In this document: positions 16,038 through 24,575 of the stretch, piece by piece
Position numbering within the stretch: the stretch's first letter is position 1
Layout of the letters: the number at the start of each line of letters is the position of its first letter
Source of the DNA: JALHSV01 sp964553535
Lineage (GTDB): Bacteria; Nitrospirota; Thermodesulfovibrionia; Thermodesulfovibrionales; SM23-35
Direction of reading: 5' to 3'
Assembly (NCBI GenBank): GCA_964553535.1
Contig: CAZKLK010000003.1
Coordinates: 1 to 35,149, forward strand
DNA: 35,149 bases
The notes under the pieces: generated by a model
Database searches by the model: none
What the model saw: the letters and a program-made list of their open reading frames with translations, nothing else
What the model was told of the DNA's origin: nothing
Program-made: the position numbers and the translations under genes

Positions 16038-17321
16038 ATGCTTACATCATTGTATTCAGCAGTAAGCGGCTTGAGTGCCAACGGGGTATCCCTATCGGTT
16101 ATCGGAGACAATATCGCAAATCTCAATACCATAGGTTTCAAGGGGAGCAGGGCTACGTTTGGCGATGTTTTGGCCGGAACCACCGGTTCCCTGCAGATAG
16201 GGCGCGGGGTTCTTGTGAGCAACGTCTCCCCGCTTTTCACGCAAGGATCTTTTCAGAGCACTGCGAACGCCCTTGACATGGGGATTGAAGGAGACGGATT
16301 TTTTATTGTCAGCGATGGTGGGGCGAAGTACTATACAAGGGCCGGCAATTTCTCCCTCGACAAGGACGGCAACATTGTCAATCCTGATGGGCTTGTGCTC
16401 CAGGGATACCTCGCTGACACGGCGGGCAATATCACCGGGACAATAGAAAATTTAACAATTGAGAGCAGGCAGAGCCTTGCGCGGGCAACGACAAATGTTA
16501 GCGTCGCCATCAACCTTAATGCGGTTTCGGATGCTCAGGCAACTCCATTCACTCTGGATGGTAATGGCGACGGAACAAACAATGATCCGGCCAACTATAA
16601 TTTTTCCCATACGATAGCGGTATACGACTCGCAAGGCGGGGCCCATCAGATAACGCTCTATTTTGAGAAGACCGCAGATAATGCCTGGACTGTTCATTAT
16701 ACTCATCAGGATGCCGCCAATCCTTCACAACTTGTTGATGCTGGGACACAGATGCTCACATTTGATCTGAATGGCGCGCTGATTAATGATAACGGCGGGA
16801 CGGCGATAAATTTCAATTTCGGCGTTGCGGTTGCTGCACAATCCATTTCTTTCAATTATGGTTCGGGGACTGGAGAGTCACTGGCAGGGAGCGGCCTTGA
16901 CGGTACAACGCAGTTTGCGTCGGCATTCGGGGTTCTGAACTTGAATCAGGACGGATATGCGGCGGGTAATTTGAGGAATATTGCCATATCTGAAGAAGGG
17001 ATAATAACGGGCATATTTACCAATGGTCAGATGAGGGCTTTAGGACAGATTGCCATGGCAAAATTTATCGCTCCCCACGGGCTTTCCAAATTAGGAAGAA
17101 ATCTCTACGGGGAGTCTTTTGATTCGGGCCAGCCCGTTGTAGGGAAGGCAGGCTCTTCCGGATTGGGAAGGGTACTTTCCAATACCCTCGAACTTAGCAA
17201 TGTTGACCTTGCTGAGCAATTTGTAAAAATGATTTCTGCTCAGAGGGGATTTCAGGCAAACTCAAGGGTCATAATGACTACCGATGAGCTGATGCAGGAG
17301 TTAGTAAACCTGAAACGGTAA
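16038..17321 (+). CDS. flgE: Flagellar hook protein FlgE
   Basis: I start at ATG 16038 (427 residues): AGGAGGAGG (16021-16029) lies eight bases upstream, whereas GTG 16029 would lie inside it. The N-terminal YSAVSGLSANGVSLSVIGDN and ANLNTIGFKGSRATF motifs, the central FlgE D2 region and the C-terminal VDLAEQFVKMISAQRGFQAN identify a hook-type axial protein. Length and position after flgD favour FlgE over the rod proteins FlgF/FlgG. Residues 174-183, DGNGDGTNND, resemble a calcium-binding loop. It is the last gene of the fliK-flgD-flgE unit, directly followed by a terminator. Confidence 0.92.
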   Translation: MLTSLYSAVSGLSANGVSLSVIGDNIANLNTIGFKGSRATFGDVLAGTTGSLQIGRGVLVSNVSPLFTQGSFQSTANALDMGIEGDGFFIVSDGGAKYYTRAGNFSLDKDGNIVNPDGLVLQGYLADTAGNITGTIENLTIESRQSLARATTNVSVAINLNAVSDAQATPFTLDGNGDGTNNDPANYNFSHTIAVYDSQGGAHQITLYFEKTADNAWTVHYTHQDAANPSQLVDAGTQMLTFDLNGALINDNGGTAINFNFGVAVAAQSISFNYGSGTGESLAGSGLDGTTQFASAFGVLNLNQDGYAAGNLRNIAISEEGIITGIFTNGQMRALGQIAMAKFIAPHGLSKLGRNLYGESFDSGQPVVGKAGSSGLGRVLSNTLELSNVDLAEQFVKMISAQRGFQANSRVIMTTDELMQELVNLKR

Positions 17322-17339
17322 CTGACACTGTTTCTTGGC

Positions 17340-17370
17340 AGGGGCGAACGCCCGTTCGCCCCTTTTCTTT
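17340..17370 (+). terminator. Strong Rho-independent terminator after flgE
   Basis: GGGGCGAACG (17341-17350) pairs perfectly with CGTTCGCCCC (17353-17362). TTTTCTTT follows immediately. It begins about 20 bases after the flgE stop and separates the hook unit from the fliL operon. Confidence 0.92.
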
Positions 17371-17408
17371 CACATCCAATCCACTTTTTGTTGAAAAACT
17401 ATCACTGA

Positions 17409-17422
17409 GTCATTTCTTTGAC
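17409..17422. promoter_or_regulatory. FleQ-box-like dyad GTCA-N6-TGAC upstream of fliL
   Basis: GTCATTTCTTTGAC has the same half-sites and spacing as the dyad at 2566-2579 and as the Pseudomonas FleQ box. It lies 66 bases upstream of the -24 element at 17488. A 10-base palindrome, TATACGTATA, occurs about 15 bases further on (17437-17446). Confidence 0.5.
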
Positions 17423-17486
17423 GGACAACAACCTGTATACGTATAACGCAGGAAAAAATAATGTTATTTATCAATAAGATACATAT

Positions 17487-17502
17487 AGGCATACTCCTTG
17501 AT
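17487..17502 (+). promoter_or_regulatory. Sigma-54 (-24/-12) promoter candidate for the fliL operon
   Basis: AGGCATACTCCTTGAT has GG at 17488-17489 and TTG at 17498-17500 in register with the consensus; the terminal C of the -12 box is A. The predicted start (about 17513) leaves a 35-base leader containing CAGGGGG before the fliL ATG. This is the most natural of the sigma-54 sites in the window. Confidence 0.55.
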
Positions 17503-17547
17503 AGAGGAAGGTCGAATCTGTAATACTGACGAACAGGGGGCTTAAAC

Positions 17548-18042
17548 ATGGCGGACGAGAAACCCGAAATTGAGTCGGAAGAACCTCAACAGGTAAAACC
17601 TCGGAAGGGGAAAAAGCAATTGCTCCTCGTCATAGCAGGCATCATTCTGGCCCTTTCAGCGAGCGGTTTTATCACTTATACATTGCTGACAAAAGGCAAA
17701 GGGGGCGGTGAAGAGGGAAGTAAGAAAAAGGAGGAACATCTTGAGAAGGCTGTGCTTGTTGCGGTTGACCCTTTTGTTCTCAATCTCGCTGAACACGGAC
17801 GATTTCTGAAGGTGAACATTCAGTTCGAGCTCACAGACGCTTCATACCAGCAAATAGTAACCGAAAAAATCCCCCAGATAAAAGATGCAATTATTATCCT
17901 TATAAGCAGCAAATCTACTGAATCGATAGCGAGCCCTGAAGGCAAGCTTCAGCTCAAGGATGAAATTATCCTGAGAGCAAACCAGGTGATCGGCAAGAAT
18001 GTTATTAAAAATATTTATTTTACCGAGTTTGTAATGCAATGA
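17548..18042 (+). CDS. fliL: Flagellar basal-body-associated protein FliL
   Basis: This 164-residue protein has a short charged cytoplasmic tail and one membrane segment (about 28-48, LLLVIAGIILALSASGFITY). A Lys/Glu/Gly-rich linker follows, then the FliL periplasmic domain with VAVDPFVLNLAEHGRFLKVN and a C-terminal IKNIYFTEFVMQ. FliL is a stomatin-like ring around the stator units and supports torque. It opens the switch/export-gate operon, behind a terminator and a sigma-54 promoter. CAGGGGG upstream is the ribosome site. Its stop overlaps the fliM start (ATGA). Confidence 0.9.
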   Translation: MADEKPEIESEEPQQVKPRKGKKQLLLVIAGIILALSASGFITYTLLTKGKGGGEEGSKKKEEHLEKAVLVAVDPFVLNLAEHGRFLKVNIQFELTDASYQQIVTEKIPQIKDAIIILISSKSTESIASPEGKLQLKDEIILRANQVIGKNVIKNIYFTEFVMQ

Positions 18043-19007
18043 ATGAATTACTGTCCCAGGATGAAGTTGATGCGCTGCTTAAAGGCGTACAGTCGGGTGA
18101 CATAGATACAGAAACAGCGCGGGATAAAATACTCTCCGGGATAAGGTCCTATGACCTTACGAGTCAGGAGCGCATCATTCGCGGGAGGATGCCCGGTCTG
18201 GAAATCGCGAATGAACGGTTTGCCCGCTTCTTCAGAAATTCTGTCTCTACCCTCATTATGAAATTTGTCGGCATCGGAACCCAGAGCGTCCAGACAATCA
18301 AATTCGGGGAGTTCATGAATACAATCCCTTATCCCTCGAGTATCAATATATTCAAGATGGAGCCATTGAAGGGATATGCTCTCCTTGTGATAGAAGCGCC
18401 CCTTGTATTCGCATTTGTGGAGTTCTTTTTTGGGGGTGCGTCGGCTCAATATGTTAAATCCGAGGGGAGGTCTTTCACGCCGATAGAGCAGCGGGTAAAC
18501 AAGAAGGTTGTGACTACCGCACTGGGTGATCTGGCCATGGCATGGAACAGCATAGCTCAGATCAAACCTGAGTATGTCGGTTCTGAAATGAATCCCCAGT
18601 TTGTAACCATTGTTACCCCTAGTGAGATTATCATCAAGATAGAGGTTCATGTCGAAGTCGAAGACTTTACGGGGAAGCTTTTTTTCTGCATACCCTACTC
18701 CATGATAGAACCTGTAAAAGAAAATCTCTATTCAGGGATCCAGAGTGACAAGGTTGAGGTTGATCAGCGGTGGGTTGCACAACTCAAGGAGATGATTATG
18801 GATTCCAGCGTCGAAATTGCAGCTGAAATTGGAGAGGTGGAGTTGCCCTTTGGCGAACTGATGAATCTCAATATCGGGAGCGTTATTCCACTTGGCAAAT
18901 TCATTACCGATGAACTTATCGTCAAAGTAGAAGGTATACCCAAGTTTTTCGGAGTCCCGGGATACAGCAGAAGCAATCAGGCAATAAAGGTTACGAAGAC
19001 AACTTAA
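18039..19007 (+). CDS. fliM: Flagellar motor switch protein FliM
   Basis: At 322 residues the length is standard. The first 15 residues, MNELLSQDEVDALLK, are the CheY-phosphate binding motif. The CheC-like middle domain includes GRMPGLEIANERFARFFRNS and LEAPLVF-like AYALLVIEAPLVFAFVEFFFGG. The C-terminal SpoA domain begins near residue 245. FliM is the C-ring component that binds CheY-P and passes the switch signal to FliG. The same operon layout supplies FliN next, and CheY and CheZ functions are encoded 12 kb downstream. Confidence 0.95.
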   Translation: MNELLSQDEVDALLKGVQSGDIDTETARDKILSGIRSYDLTSQERIIRGRMPGLEIANERFARFFRNSVSTLIMKFVGIGTQSVQTIKFGEFMNTIPYPSSINIFKMEPLKGYALLVIEAPLVFAFVEFFFGGASAQYVKSEGRSFTPIEQRVNKKVVTTALGDLAMAWNSIAQIKPEYVGSEMNPQFVTIVTPSEIIIKIEVHVEVEDFTGKLFFCIPYSMIEPVKENLYSGIQSDKVEVDQRWVAQLKEMIMDSSVEIAAEIGEVELPFGELMNLNIGSVIPLGKFITDELIVKVEGIPKFFGVPGYSRSNQAIKVTKTT

Positions 19008-19019
19008 AAAGGAGGCAGC

Positions 19020-19355
19020 ATGACTGATAAGCCCGAGGCGGCTGAAGAACCGAAATTCCAGGAGTTAAAGACAGAAAAAGTTGAGCCTTCCCCTCAACGG
19101 GATATCGAGTTCCTTATGGATATACCGCTCATGATTTCCGTGGAACTGGGAAGGACGAAGATGCTTATCAAGGATCTGTTGCAGCTTGGGCAGGGTTCAG
19201 TAATCGAGCTTGAAAAACTCGCAGGCGAGCCGATGGAAATATTTGTCAACAATAAACTGGTCGCCAGGGGAGAGGTTGTCGTAGTCAATGAAAAGTTCGG
19301 GGTAAGGCTGACGGATATTATTAGTCCGACAGAGAGGATCAAGCAGCTCAAATGA
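19020..19355 (+). CDS. fliN: Flagellar motor switch protein FliN
   Basis: This 111-residue protein has a ~30-residue acidic N-terminus followed by one SpoA domain. The domain begins LMDIPLMISVELGRTKMLIK and continues with LLQLGQGSVIELEKLAGEPM and VNEKFGVRLTDIISP. That is the canonical FliN layout without a CheC or FliY extension. FliN forms the base of the C-ring with FliM and docks FliH. AAAGGAGG lies six bases before the ATG, and the stop overlaps fliO (ATGA). Confidence 0.94.
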   Translation: MTDKPEAAEEPKFQELKTEKVEPSPQRDIEFLMDIPLMISVELGRTKMLIKDLLQLGQGSVIELEKLAGEPMEIFVNNKLVARGEVVVVNEKFGVRLTDIISPTERIKQLK

Positions 19356-19669
19356 TCGACGCATACCTGCAGATGGCGGTAGCGCTCATTGCGGTAGTCG
19401 GAATCATTGCAGTTGCCGGGTATATTCTCAGAAAGAGGCATGCAAAGTCCTCTCTCATGAATGTGCTTTCCTACCAGTCCTTTGGCCCCCGGAAAGGTAT
19501 TGCTGCTCTCAAGATCGGTCCCGAAATCCTGCTTGTCGCAGTTACGTCGACAGACATCAAGTTGTTGAAGACAATGAGTGAGCATGAGCTGGGAACACAA
19601 TTCACAGAGGAAATTGACCAAAAGCTGCACAAACTGAGAACTATAAAACGACACCTTGACAAGCAATGA
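19352..19669 (+). CDS. fliO: Flagellar export-gate assembly protein FliO
   Basis: This 105-residue protein has a single N-terminal membrane segment (about 5-27, AVALIAVVGIIAVAGYIL), a basic stop-transfer RKRH, and a small cytoplasmic domain. The segment FGPRKGIAALKIGPEILLVA is the typical FliO motif. FliO is a scaffold that helps FliP oligomerise. It lies between fliN and fliP with ATGA overlaps on both sides, matching the conserved order fliN-fliO-fliP-fliQ-fliR. Confidence 0.88.
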   Translation: MIDAYLQMAVALIAVVGIIAVAGYILRKRHAKSSLMNVLSYQSFGPRKGIAALKIGPEILLVAVTSTDIKLLKTMSEHELGTQFTEEIDQKLHKLRTIKRHLDKQ

Positions 19670-20298
19670 ATATAAATAGTCCACTTGTAGAAGTCTTCCT
19701 GGTAATAAGCTTTCTATCGCTTATCCCGGCAATTCTCATCATGTTCACCTCGTTTACGAGGATTGTGGTTGTCCTCGCTTTTCTGCGTCAGGCGCTTGGA
19801 GGACAGCAGATACCGCCAAACCCCGTCATAATAGGCCTCGCCATTTTCCTGACTCTCTTCATCATGTCTCCAACGATCGATATCATTACAAAAGACTCGG
19901 TCATTCCATTCATGAACAAGGAGATCACGATGCAGGAAGCCTTCAACAGGGCTGAACCATCTATTAAAGGTTTCATGCTCAAACAGACGAGAGAGAAGGA
20001 TCTGGCTCTCTTTTTGAACATAGCGAGGGAGAAGGGTCAAAACCAGCCTGAAGAGATCCCGTTGAAAATTGTTGTGCCTGCTTTTGCTATCAGTGAACTG
20101 AAGACCGCCTTCGAGATCGGCTTCCTTATCTATCTGCCGTTTCTTGTGATCGATATGGTCGTTTCGAGCATATTGCTCTCTATGGGAATGATGATGCTTC
20201 CACCTGTACTCATATCGCTTCCCTTCAAACTCCTCCTCTTTGTGCTCGTTGACGGGTGGAACCTCATCGTTGGATCCATAGTAAGGAGCTTCCAGTGA
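19666..20298 (+). CDS. fliP: Flagellar export-gate protein FliP (short form)
   Basis: The protein is 210 residues. Conserved FliP segments include FTSFTRIVVVLAFLRQALGG, QQIPPNPVIIGLAIFLTLFI and VVPAFAISELKTAFEIGFLI, then MMLPPVLISLPFKLLLFVL. Most FliP proteins are about 245 residues with a cleavable signal peptide. This one begins almost directly at the first mature membrane helix, and the ATGA overlap with fliO leaves no room for an upstream signal peptide. FliP forms the export pore with FliQ and FliR. There is no sign of frameshift. Confidence 0.93.
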   Translation: MNINSPLVEVFLVISFLSLIPAILIMFTSFTRIVVVLAFLRQALGGQQIPPNPVIIGLAIFLTLFIMSPTIDIITKDSVIPFMNKEITMQEAFNRAEPSIKGFMLKQTREKDLALFLNIAREKGQNQPEEIPLKIVVPAFAISELKTAFEIGFLIYLPFLVIDMVVSSILLSMGMMMLPPVLISLPFKLLLFVLVDGWNLIVGSIVRSFQ

Positions 20299-20564
20299 CA
20301 CTGGATGTAGTTAAGGAAATTTCTTCGGAAGTTTTCAAGACAATCCTTTTTGTCTCAGGGCCTGCACTGCTTGTCAGTATGCTCGTAGGTCTGGTGATCA
20401 GTCTTTTTCAGGCAGTGACACAGATACAGGACTTCACGCTTACATTTGTTCCGAAAATTATCGCCGTATTCCTCTGCCTGTTCATATTCTTCCCGTGGAT
20501 ATCGAGAGTACTGATCACCTTTACTACCGGTCTCATTGAGAAGATACCCGTATATGTGAAGTGA
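20295..20564 (+). CDS. fliQ: Flagellar export-gate protein FliQ
   Basis: This is 89 residues from GTG 20295, the normal FliQ size. AAGGAG at 20283-20288 lies six bases upstream and the GTG overlaps the fliP stop, so earlier starts inside fliP are not supported. Two membrane hairpin helices are visible: TILFVSGPALLVSMLVGLVI and FVPKIIAVFLCLFIFFPWIS, with the conserved FQAVTQIQDFTLTFVPK between them. FliQ packs around the FliP-FliR pore. Confidence 0.93.
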   Translation: MTLDVVKEISSEVFKTILFVSGPALLVSMLVGLVISLFQAVTQIQDFTLTFVPKIIAVFLCLFIFFPWISRVLITFTTGLIEKIPVYVK

Positions 20565-20654
20565 CCAAGCCCCTTTCATGGCCGGCATGTGAAAAGAAAA
20601 AAGCCATGTGCGGAAAGAGGGGAGAAGTTTGAAGCTGTTATTCGACAGGATCAG

Positions 20655-21407
20655 ATGGACATTATAGGACCATATATTGCTAATTTTATGTTCATATTCC
20701 TGAGGGCAGGAATTGTTATTGGCATGCTCCCTTTTTTGGGGAGCAGGAACGTTCCCGCACAATTCAAGATAGGTTTGGTCGTTGCCATTGCCCTTGTCCT
20801 GGCTCCGGTTATTGATTTCAAGGTGGCACAGGCAGATATTCCATCCCTGGTTATGCGTGAGATCATCTTGGGGATAGCGCTTGGCCTTGTGGCACGATTT
20901 GTTTTTTTGGCAGTTGATATGGCAGGCCAGGTAATGAGCAATGCAATGGGGCTCTCACTGGCTACCGTTTTCAATCCGGAAGTGGGGCATTCCACCGAGA
21001 TAGCACAAGTGTTCGGGATCATCACGATGCTCATCTTTCTCGCAATGGATGCACACCATGATCTCATCTATATATTTGTCAGGAGCTATGAATGGCTTCC
21101 TGCCGGGCATGTGGCAATAAGCAACATCGCTGCAGAGGTGATTTCGATCGGCGGAATGATCTTCCTCCTGGCAGTGAAGATAAGCGCACCCGTAGTAATA
21201 TCCATGCTCATCTCGAGCCTGCTTCTCGGTTTTCTCTATAAGGCAGCGCCCCAGATGAATATTTTTTTTATCGGATATCCTATTTATCTGTTTGTCGGGT
21301 TTATAGTCATTCTCATGAGCATGCCTGTCATGGTGACCGTAATCGGGAATCATTTCAGTGTCATGAAAGATGAGATGGTGAAGATCATCTCACTCGCGAG
21401 AGGGTAA
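20655..21407 (+). CDS. fliR: Flagellar export-gate protein FliR
   Basis: I start at ATG 20655 (250 residues), giving MDIIGPYIANFMFIFLRAGI, the usual FliR N-terminus. AGGA lies four bases upstream. The frame is open to GTG 20589, but that would add 22 mostly charged residues ahead of a membrane protein and has no ribosome site. Several membrane helices follow, with conserved GSRNVPAQFKIGLVVAI and GQVMSNAMGLSLATVFNP. FliR completes the FliPQR pore and contacts FlhB. The ~90 bases after fliQ contain nothing else recognisable. Confidence 0.92.
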   Translation: MDIIGPYIANFMFIFLRAGIVIGMLPFLGSRNVPAQFKIGLVVAIALVLAPVIDFKVAQADIPSLVMREIILGIALGLVARFVFLAVDMAGQVMSNAMGLSLATVFNPEVGHSTEIAQVFGIITMLIFLAMDAHHDLIYIFVRSYEWLPAGHVAISNIAAEVISIGGMIFLLAVKISAPVVISMLISSLLLGFLYKAAPQMNIFFIGYPIYLFVGFIVILMSMPVMVTVIGNHFSVMKDEMVKIISLARG

Positions 21408-21409
21408 CC

Positions 21410-22444
21410 ATGTTCGAATACGAAGAAAAGACAGAACAGGCAACACCCCGAAAGCGGCAAAAGGCGAGGGAGAAGGGGCAGATTGCCCGGAGCAGGGAGC
21501 TCATCTCAATGGCTTCGATGGCCGGGGTCATCATATTTTTCTATTTTGCGGGAAACATCTTCCTCAAGAAGCTCTCCCTATTGACGGGCAATCTTCTCAG
21601 CCTCCGGTACGGAAGAGACCCGGTTACCGTAATGCAGGTCGCTGCATCAGAATCCATGTTGCTTATGATGCCATTGCTGGGGCTGGCCTGTACATTCGCC
21701 GTTCTGACCGGTGCAGCACAGGGAGGGATATTATTGAAGCCCATAAGCATCGAGGTTGAGATGCTTAATCCGTTGAAGGGAATACAGAGGATCTTTTCCC
21801 GGCACGGACTTATACAATTTCTGAAAAGCCTTCTGAAATTCATTCTGGGCGGAATGATTTTTTTTTACATTATTAAGAAGTCCCTCCCGGTCTTCCCTGC
21901 CACTGCGGCTCTGGATATCGTTCAGATACAGGCTGTCGCGGGCGGCATCATCGCAAAAACTGTTCTCATTGCCTTTGTCGTTTTTCTCGCAATCGCGGTC
22001 GCTGACTATATCACCGAACGGTGGAAATTCGAGAACTCCCTGAAAATGACGAGGGAAGAGATGAAGAAAGAGTACCGGGAAACAGAAGGTGATCCGATCA
22101 TAAAGGCAAGGATAAAAAGCATTCAGAAAGAGTTGGCACGGCGCCGGATGATGCAGGAAATACCTAAAGCAACGGTTGTCATCACAAACCCCACTCATAT
22201 TGCGGTTGCCTTGAGATACAAGAAAGACGAGATGTCGGCTCCGAAGGTAATTGCAAAAGGGGCTGGGTTCATAGCCGAGAGGATAAAAGAGCTGGCAAGG
22301 AAATATGGTATCCCTGTTGTAGAGGATAAGCCGCTTGCGAGGGTCCTCTATAAACTGAAACTCGATTCTTATATACCGGAAGCATTGTATAGGGCTGTTG
22401 CAAGAATACTCGCATATATTTACACGCTTAGGGGAGTTGCGTGA
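21410..22444 (+). CDS. flhB: Flagellar export switch protein FlhB
   Basis: This 344-residue protein starts with the conserved EEKTEQATPRKRQKAREKGQ. Four membrane helices lie between about 35 and 200. The cytoplasmic domain carries the self-cleavage site N260-P261-T262-H263, in context VVITNPTHIAVALRY. Cleavage at NPTH and interaction with FliK switch export from hook to filament substrates. Intact catalytic residues suggest normal function. The start is two bases after the fliR stop. Confidence 0.95.
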   Translation: MFEYEEKTEQATPRKRQKAREKGQIARSRELISMASMAGVIIFFYFAGNIFLKKLSLLTGNLLSLRYGRDPVTVMQVAASESMLLMMPLLGLACTFAVLTGAAQGGILLKPISIEVEMLNPLKGIQRIFSRHGLIQFLKSLLKFILGGMIFFYIIKKSLPVFPATAALDIVQIQAVAGGIIAKTVLIAFVVFLAIAVADYITERWKFENSLKMTREEMKKEYRETEGDPIIKARIKSIQKELARRRMMQEIPKATVVITNPTHIAVALRYKKDEMSAPKVIAKGAGFIAERIKELARKYGIPVVEDKPLARVLYKLKLDSYIPEALYRAVARILAYIYTLRGVA

Positions 22445-22544
22445 ACGGAGTGAACTTGGAAAATAATTTTCCGTCACCGGACAGAAACAGAGACGGATCC
22501 CCGGATACCGGGGAGACCGGCTGCCAAATGCGAAGGAGTATTTT
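22445..22544 (+). promoter_or_regulatory. Leader between flhB and flhA with a stable hairpin
   Basis: This 100-base gap is one of the few in the operon. TCCCCGG (22498-22504) and CCGGGGA (22508-22514) form a perfect 7-bp stem around ATA. No T-tract follows, so it is not a standard terminator; it could tune flhA expression or mRNA stability. AAGGAG (22533-22538) is the flhA ribosome site. No sigma-54 or clear sigma-70 promoter was found. Confidence 0.4.
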
Positions 22545-24575
22545 TTGAATTTCCCCGGTTATATTCAGAATAAAGGGGATATCTTTGTCGCCTTAGGCGT
22601 TCTGGTCATCTTGGGTGTGATGGTGCTTCCACTCCCGCCTTTTGTGCTCGATATTTTCCTCTCCCTGTCCCTGTCTGTTTCGATCGTGATACTCATAACG
22701 AGCATATACATAAAAAAGCCCCTTGATTTCTCGGTATTCCCGTCGATTCTTCTCATAACAACGCTGTACAGGCTTTCCCTCAATATTGCATCAACAAGGC
22801 TCATACTCCTGAAGGGGAATGAGGGTATCGATGCTGCGGGGCAGGTCATCAAATCCTTTGGCAGTTTTGTCGTCGGGGGAAACTATGCGGTAGGCCTGAC
22901 CATATTTCTCATACTTGTAATAGTAAACTTTGTCGTTATCACAAAGGGTGCAGGAAGAATTGCAGAGGTCGCCGCCCGGTTCATACTCGATGCAATGCCC
23001 GGAAAACAGATGGCCATCGATGCCGACCTCAACTCCGGCCTCATTGATGAATCAGAGGCGAGAAAAAGGCGGGCGGATATTGCCCGTGAAGCAGATTTTT
23101 ACGGGGCTATGGATGGCGCGAGTAAATTCGTCAGGGGTGAAGCGATCGCAGGGTTATTAATTACCGCAATCAATATCATTATAGGTTTTGTCATCGGCAC
23201 CCTGCAAAGAGGGATGACAATTTCCGAGGCTGCAACAACATTTACCATATTGACGATTGGTGACGGCCTTATATCCCAGATGCCCGCCCTCCTTGTTTCA
23301 ACCGCTGCAGGTCTTGTTATAAGCCGCGCGGGGAAAGAGACGGATCTGAGCAAGGATATATCACGTCAGATACTCCTGAATCCAAAGACGCTTGGTACCG
23401 CTTCAGCGGTTATGATAATCCTTGCAATGGTTCCCGGACTTCCCCATCTGCCATTCTTTCTCTTATCTGCAGCATCAGGCGTCCTCGCATATGTGCTGTC
23501 CAAGCCTTCTGCTGAAAAGGAGGAGGAAGAGCAGCCGGCAAAGGTCCCGGAACCGTCTATAGAATCATTCATGGAGATAGACCCGCTCACTTTTGAGATC
23601 GGGTACGGGCTTATACCCCTTGTCGAGTCCGGGAAGACGGAGCTCCTGAATAAAATAAAGGCGATGAGAAGGCAGCTTGCCCATGAAATCGGCTTCATTA
23701 TCCCGGCCATCCATATCAAGGACAATCTTCAGCTCCGTCCCCACGAGTACAGCTTTCTCATACGCGGTATGGAGATGGGAAAAGGTGAGGTTATGATGGA
23801 TCACTTTCTGGCTGTCGCTTCCCAAAAGGCGGAAGCGATAGAGGGGATACCGACTAAAGAGCCGGCATTCGGTTTGCCGGCATTCTGGATAAGCGGCAAG
23901 GATGTAGAACATGCTCAGATGAAAGGATACATGGTGGTGGATCCCGCAACGGTCATTATTACACATATCACCGAGCTGGTTAAATCCCATGTCTGGGAAC
24001 TCTTAACGAGGTCAGAGGTCCAGAATATTCTTGATGCGGTTTCAAAAATATATCCGAAGATTGTCGATGAACTCATTCCGACCCAGATGACCCTGGGGAG
24101 TGTACAGCGCGTGCTTCAAAATCTGCTGAAGGAGAGGGTTGCTATAAATGACAAAATTACAATCCTTGAGACACTCCTTGATTATGCTCCGTCCACGAAG
24201 GACCCCGATATGCTTACCGAGCATGTGAGGCAGGCCCTTTCACGGTACATTACCAAACAATATATCACGTCCGGGCAGGACATAAAGGTTATTACTCTCG
24301 ACCCAAGGTATGAGAAGGCTCTCGCACAGGCCTTGGAGGCGAATGGCGCGATAAGCCCCGACATAGTCAGCAAGCTGCTGAAGGCAACCGAGAGGATTAT
24401 TACCGACAATGCTGCAAGAGGTATCCAGCCGATCATCCTCTGCTCTGCGCAGGTCAGAAAATTTCTCCGCAAGATCACCGAGAGGTTTCTCCCCTCTCTG
24501 GTTGTTCTGTCAAATGCAGAAATATCCCCGTCAGTAAAACTTCAGGTAACAGGAGTGGTGAGGTATGAAGATTAA
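22545..24575 (+). CDS. flhA: Flagellar export-gate protein FlhA
   Basis: This 676-residue protein begins at TTG 22545, six bases after AAGGAG; the resulting N-terminus leads straight into the first membrane helix as in other FlhA proteins. About eight membrane helices occupy the first half. The FHIPEP signature is clear: MPGKQMAIDADLNSGLIDES (151-170) then EADFYGAMDGASKFVRGEA (182-200). The C-terminal half is the cytoplasmic ring domain, including GYMVVDPATVIITHITEL. FlhA powers export using the proton gradient and docks chaperone-substrate complexes. It overlaps flhF by 11 bases. Confidence 0.95.
   Translation: MNFPGYIQNKGDIFVALGVLVILGVMVLPLPPFVLDIFLSLSLSVSIVILITSIYIKKPLDFSVFPSILLITTLYRLSLNIASTRLILLKGNEGIDAAGQVIKSFGSFVVGGNYAVGLTIFLILVIVNFVVITKGAGRIAEVAARFILDAMPGKQMAIDADLNSGLIDESEARKRRADIAREADFYGAMDGASKFVRGEAIAGLLITAINIIIGFVIGTLQRGMTISEAATTFTILTIGDGLISQMPALLVSTAAGLVISRAGKETDLSKDISRQILLNPKTLGTASAVMIILAMVPGLPHLPFFLLSAASGVLAYVLSKPSAEKEEEEQPAKVPEPSIESFMEIDPLTFEIGYGLIPLVESGKTELLNKIKAMRRQLAHEIGFIIPAIHIKDNLQLRPHEYSFLIRGMEMGKGEVMMDHFLAVASQKAEAIEGIPTKEPAFGLPAFWISGKDVEHAQMKGYMVVDPATVIITHITELVKSHVWELLTRSEVQNILDAVSKIYPKIVDELIPTQMTLGSVQRVLQNLLKERVAINDKITILETLLDYAPSTKDPDMLTEHVRQALSRYITKQYITSGQDIKVITLDPRYEKALAQALEANGAISPDIVSKLLKATERIITDNAARGIQPIILCSAQVRKFLRKITERFLPSLVVLSNAEISPSVKLQVTGVVRYED

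Noticed and set aside
20589..20654. Longer FliR starting at GTG 20589
   Set aside because: It adds a charged, non-conserved extension before the first membrane helix and lacks a ribosome site.
21731..22477. Long minus-strand frame (248 codons) opposite flhB
   Set aside because: It is opposite conserved flhB, has unusual Cys/Phe/Arg composition, and shows no domain or ribosome site.
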